Source: Streptomyces sp. 1-11 (lineage in GTDB: Bacteria; Actinomycetota; Actinomycetes; Streptomycetales; Streptomycetaceae). From it: 64,000 bases of DNA. Below the pieces are notes generated by a model. It saw only the letters and a list, made by a program, of their open reading frames with translations, was not told where the DNA came from and did not search any database. The stretch is taken from NCBI RefSeq assembly GCF_007176755.1, contig NZ_BJTV01000017.1, positions 108,705-172,704 of the forward strand, read 5' to 3'. This document shows positions 62,787 through 64,000 of this stretch, piece by piece. The position numbers and the translations under genes were made by a program. Each line of letters begins with the position of its first letter. Positions within the stretch are counted from its first letter, which is position 1.

Positions 62787-62825
62787 AAGAAGCCCCCGGC
62801 CGTCCCGTACGGCCGGGGGCTTCTT
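62787..62825. terminator. Terminator after the tRNA cluster
   Basis: A perfect 16-bp stem (62787-62802 with 62810-62825), 7-nt loop, rich in AAGAAG/CTTCTT at the base so that both strands have a T-rich exit. It also faces the convergent zinc-ribbon gene. Confidence 0.88.
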
Positions 62826-62837
62826 CGTGGTCCGGGC

Positions 62838-63125
62838 TCAGCTGGAGAACAGCATGTGGCCGAAGCTCTTGTGGCGGTGGTGACCGCCGTAGTGGCCGCC
62901 GTGGTGGCCGCCGCCGTGCGGGGCGCCCCAGGCGGGGGCGGACGGGGCCGGGTACGCCTGCGGGGCCGGCGGGGGCGCCGGCTGGGACCACTGGGACTCC
63001 AGGCGGGTCAGCGCCTCCAGCTCGCCGTAGTCGAGGAAGATGCCGCGGCAGCCGCTGCACTGCTCGATCTGAATGCCGTTGCGGTTGTAGGTGTGCATCG
63101 GCGCATGGCACTTCGGACACTGCAT
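62838..63125 (-). CDS. TFIIB-type zinc-ribbon protein with His/Gly-rich tail
   Basis: It has 95 residues. The zinc ribbon has two CxxC pairs, MQCPKCHAPMHTYNRNG and IEQCSGCRGIFLDYGELE, as in the zf-TFIIB family of small proteins. A Pro/Ala linker and a tail of His-Gly pairs (GGGHHGGHYGGHHRH) follow; the histidines could bind metal. The function is unknown. The ATG at 63125 starts the ribbon directly. Confidence 0.9.
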   Translation of the reverse strand: MQCPKCHAPMHTYNRNGIQIEQCSGCRGIFLDYGELEALTRLESQWSQPAPPPAPQAYPAPSAPAWGAPHGGGHHGGHYGGHHRHKSFGHMLFSS

Positions 63126-63205
63126 GGTCGGCTCAACTCCTCGCCGGTCGGTCCTGCTTGCTGTTCTCCCAGGACAGACTCCGTGCGGCCCCGGTCGGTT
63201 GCACC

Positions 63206-64000
63206 CTATGCCGGGGAACCGGACGCCAACTGGCCGGGTGCGGAGCTCATTCGGGCGCAGGCGTCGATCAGGGCCCCCTCCACCTCGTCCAGCGGACGCC
63301 CGGCGGCGATCGCCTTGGTGAGGACGCGGGCCGCGGTCTGCGCGGTGAGCGCGCGGGCCGGGACGCCGAGGGCGGCCCAGGGATCGCCGTCCGCCGGTAC
63401 GGCGGGGCCGCCGGCCTCGCGGTAGGCGGCGAGGAAACGGGCCCACTCCCCGGGCGGGAGCAGGCCGCAGGCGTACCAGGCGGCGGGGCGGGCGAGGTCC
63501 CAGGCCGGGACGCCCGGCCCCAGGTCGTCCACGTCGATCAGCCGCCAGGGGCCGTCCGGCGCCGGGTGCCGCACGAGCTGACCGAGGTGCAGGTCTCCGT
63601 GGCACAGGGCCGGGGTGCCGGGCATCGGGGCCTCGGCGCGGGCCCAGGCGGGGAGGGCGGACCAGGCGCGGAGGACGGGCGGGCCGGCCGGGTGGGGGGT
63701 GGCGCTCAGGGCCGCGCGGAGGCGGGTCAGTGCGTGGGCGGCCTTGGCGGGGCCGCGCATGGGGGGCGGTGGGGTCCGGTCGCCGGGGGCGGAGCGGTGG
63801 AGGCGGGCGAGAAGGGTGGCTGCCGCTTCCCAGGGGGCCGCGTCGGGGTCGTCCGGGGCGACGGGGGTGCCGTAGGGCCAGAGGGTGACGAGGCGGTGGG
63901 GCGGGGTGGGGGCGGGATCCTGGTCGGGAGTGCGCGGGGCGGGGATCGGGTCGGGGGTGTGGGAGGCGGGGGCGTGGAGGGTGCTGGGGGTGGTACAGGC
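63206..64000 (-). CDS. Aminoglycoside phosphotransferase-family protein (5' end outside window)
   Basis: The frame is open to the window edge, so the N-terminus is missing; about 264 residues are visible. The kinase catalytic loop is CHGDLHLGQLVRHP (HGD with Gln where many members have Asn). The metal-binding segment is WRLIDVDDLGPGVPAWDLAR. These fit the APH/choline kinase superfamily. The substrate cannot be told and need not be an antibiotic. Confidence 0.85.
   Translation of the reverse strand, partial: ACTTPSTLHAPASHTPDPIPAPRTPDQDPAPTPPHRLVTLWPYGTPVAPDDPDAAPWEAAATLLARLHRSAPGDRTPPPPMRGPAKAAHALTRLRAALSATPHPAGPPVLRAWSALPAWARAEAPMPGTPALCHGDLHLGQLVRHPAPDGPWRLIDVDDLGPGVPAWDLARPAAWYACGLLPPGEWARFLAAYREAGGPAVPADGDPWAALGVPARALTAQTAARVLTKAIAAGRPLDEVEGALIDACARMSSAPGQLASGSPA

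Noticed and set aside
63206..64000. Antibiotic resistance gene
   Set aside because: The APH-like fold is shared by many housekeeping small-molecule kinases. The missing N-terminus and lack of a close motif match do not support resistance.

Overview
The window is a high-GC actinobacterial chromosome segment, almost certainly from a Streptomyces. The evidence is extreme third-position GC, many GTG/TTG starts, BldD and SsgB (developmental proteins of streptomycetes), and an actinobacterial EF-P with a PGKGP loop. Most of it is a core-genome block. From memory of the Mycobacterium tuberculosis map, the order (thrS, HIT, pgsA, acyltransferase, pimA ... pdxS, pdxT, yebC, ruvCAB, yajC, secD, secF, apt, relA, ppi, MBL, hisS ... 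alaS, ruvX, mltG, aro genes, pepQ, efp, nusB) is largely conserved between the two genera.

Layout. 1-1480 (minus): pyrB (cut by the window edge) and pyrR with a PyrR-binding loop in its leader. 1634-2407: bldD with an apparently autoregulated promoter and two large hairpin terminators. 2422-15351 (minus): nusB, efp, a metallopeptidase-like gene, a P-loop protein, aroB-aroK-aroC-aroE, mltG, ruvX, alaS and two small membrane proteins. 15524-25322: a STAND-type ATPase, rpsD, rarA, VKOR, hisS, an MBL-fold hydrolase, a membrane cyclophilin and a DUF349 protein. 25392-37763 (minus): relA, apt, secF, secD, yajC, ruvB, ruvA, ruvC, yebC, pdxT, pdxS and a membrane protein. 37811-40547 (minus): pimA, acyltransferase and pgsA, which make and mannosylate phosphatidylinositol. 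40802-49258: an EF-G-like GTPase, an unknown membrane protein, a complete IS481-family element, a HIT protein, a potassium channel and thrS.

49448-64000 is more accessory in character. It has an unrecognised protein coupled to a DUF4365 (nuclease-like) gene, with a divergent DnaQ-type exonuclease; a DUF2207 membrane protein; two identical tRNA-Val(CAC) genes flanking a decayed solute-binding-protein gene; ssgB; a CGNR protein; small membrane proteins; a DsbA-like protein; a double-GNAT protein; pabC-pabB; a Gly-Cys-Val-Val-Val tRNA cluster; a zinc-ribbon protein; and a partial phosphotransferase.

Functionally the window joins translation (alaS, hisS, thrS, rpsD, efp, tRNAs), chorismate supply and use (aro genes, pabBC), Sec export, Holliday-junction processing, stringent response, vitamin B6 synthesis, phosphoinositide synthesis and developmental control (bldD, ssgB). 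Many genes overlap by 4 bp (ATGA or GTGA), which points to translational coupling. No CRISPR array, prophage or complete canonical defence system was seen. The best candidates for something undescribed are the DUF4365 pair, the degenerate M24 protein, the DNA-binding-domain-less STAND ATPase, and the EF-G-like protein with its unknown membrane neighbour.
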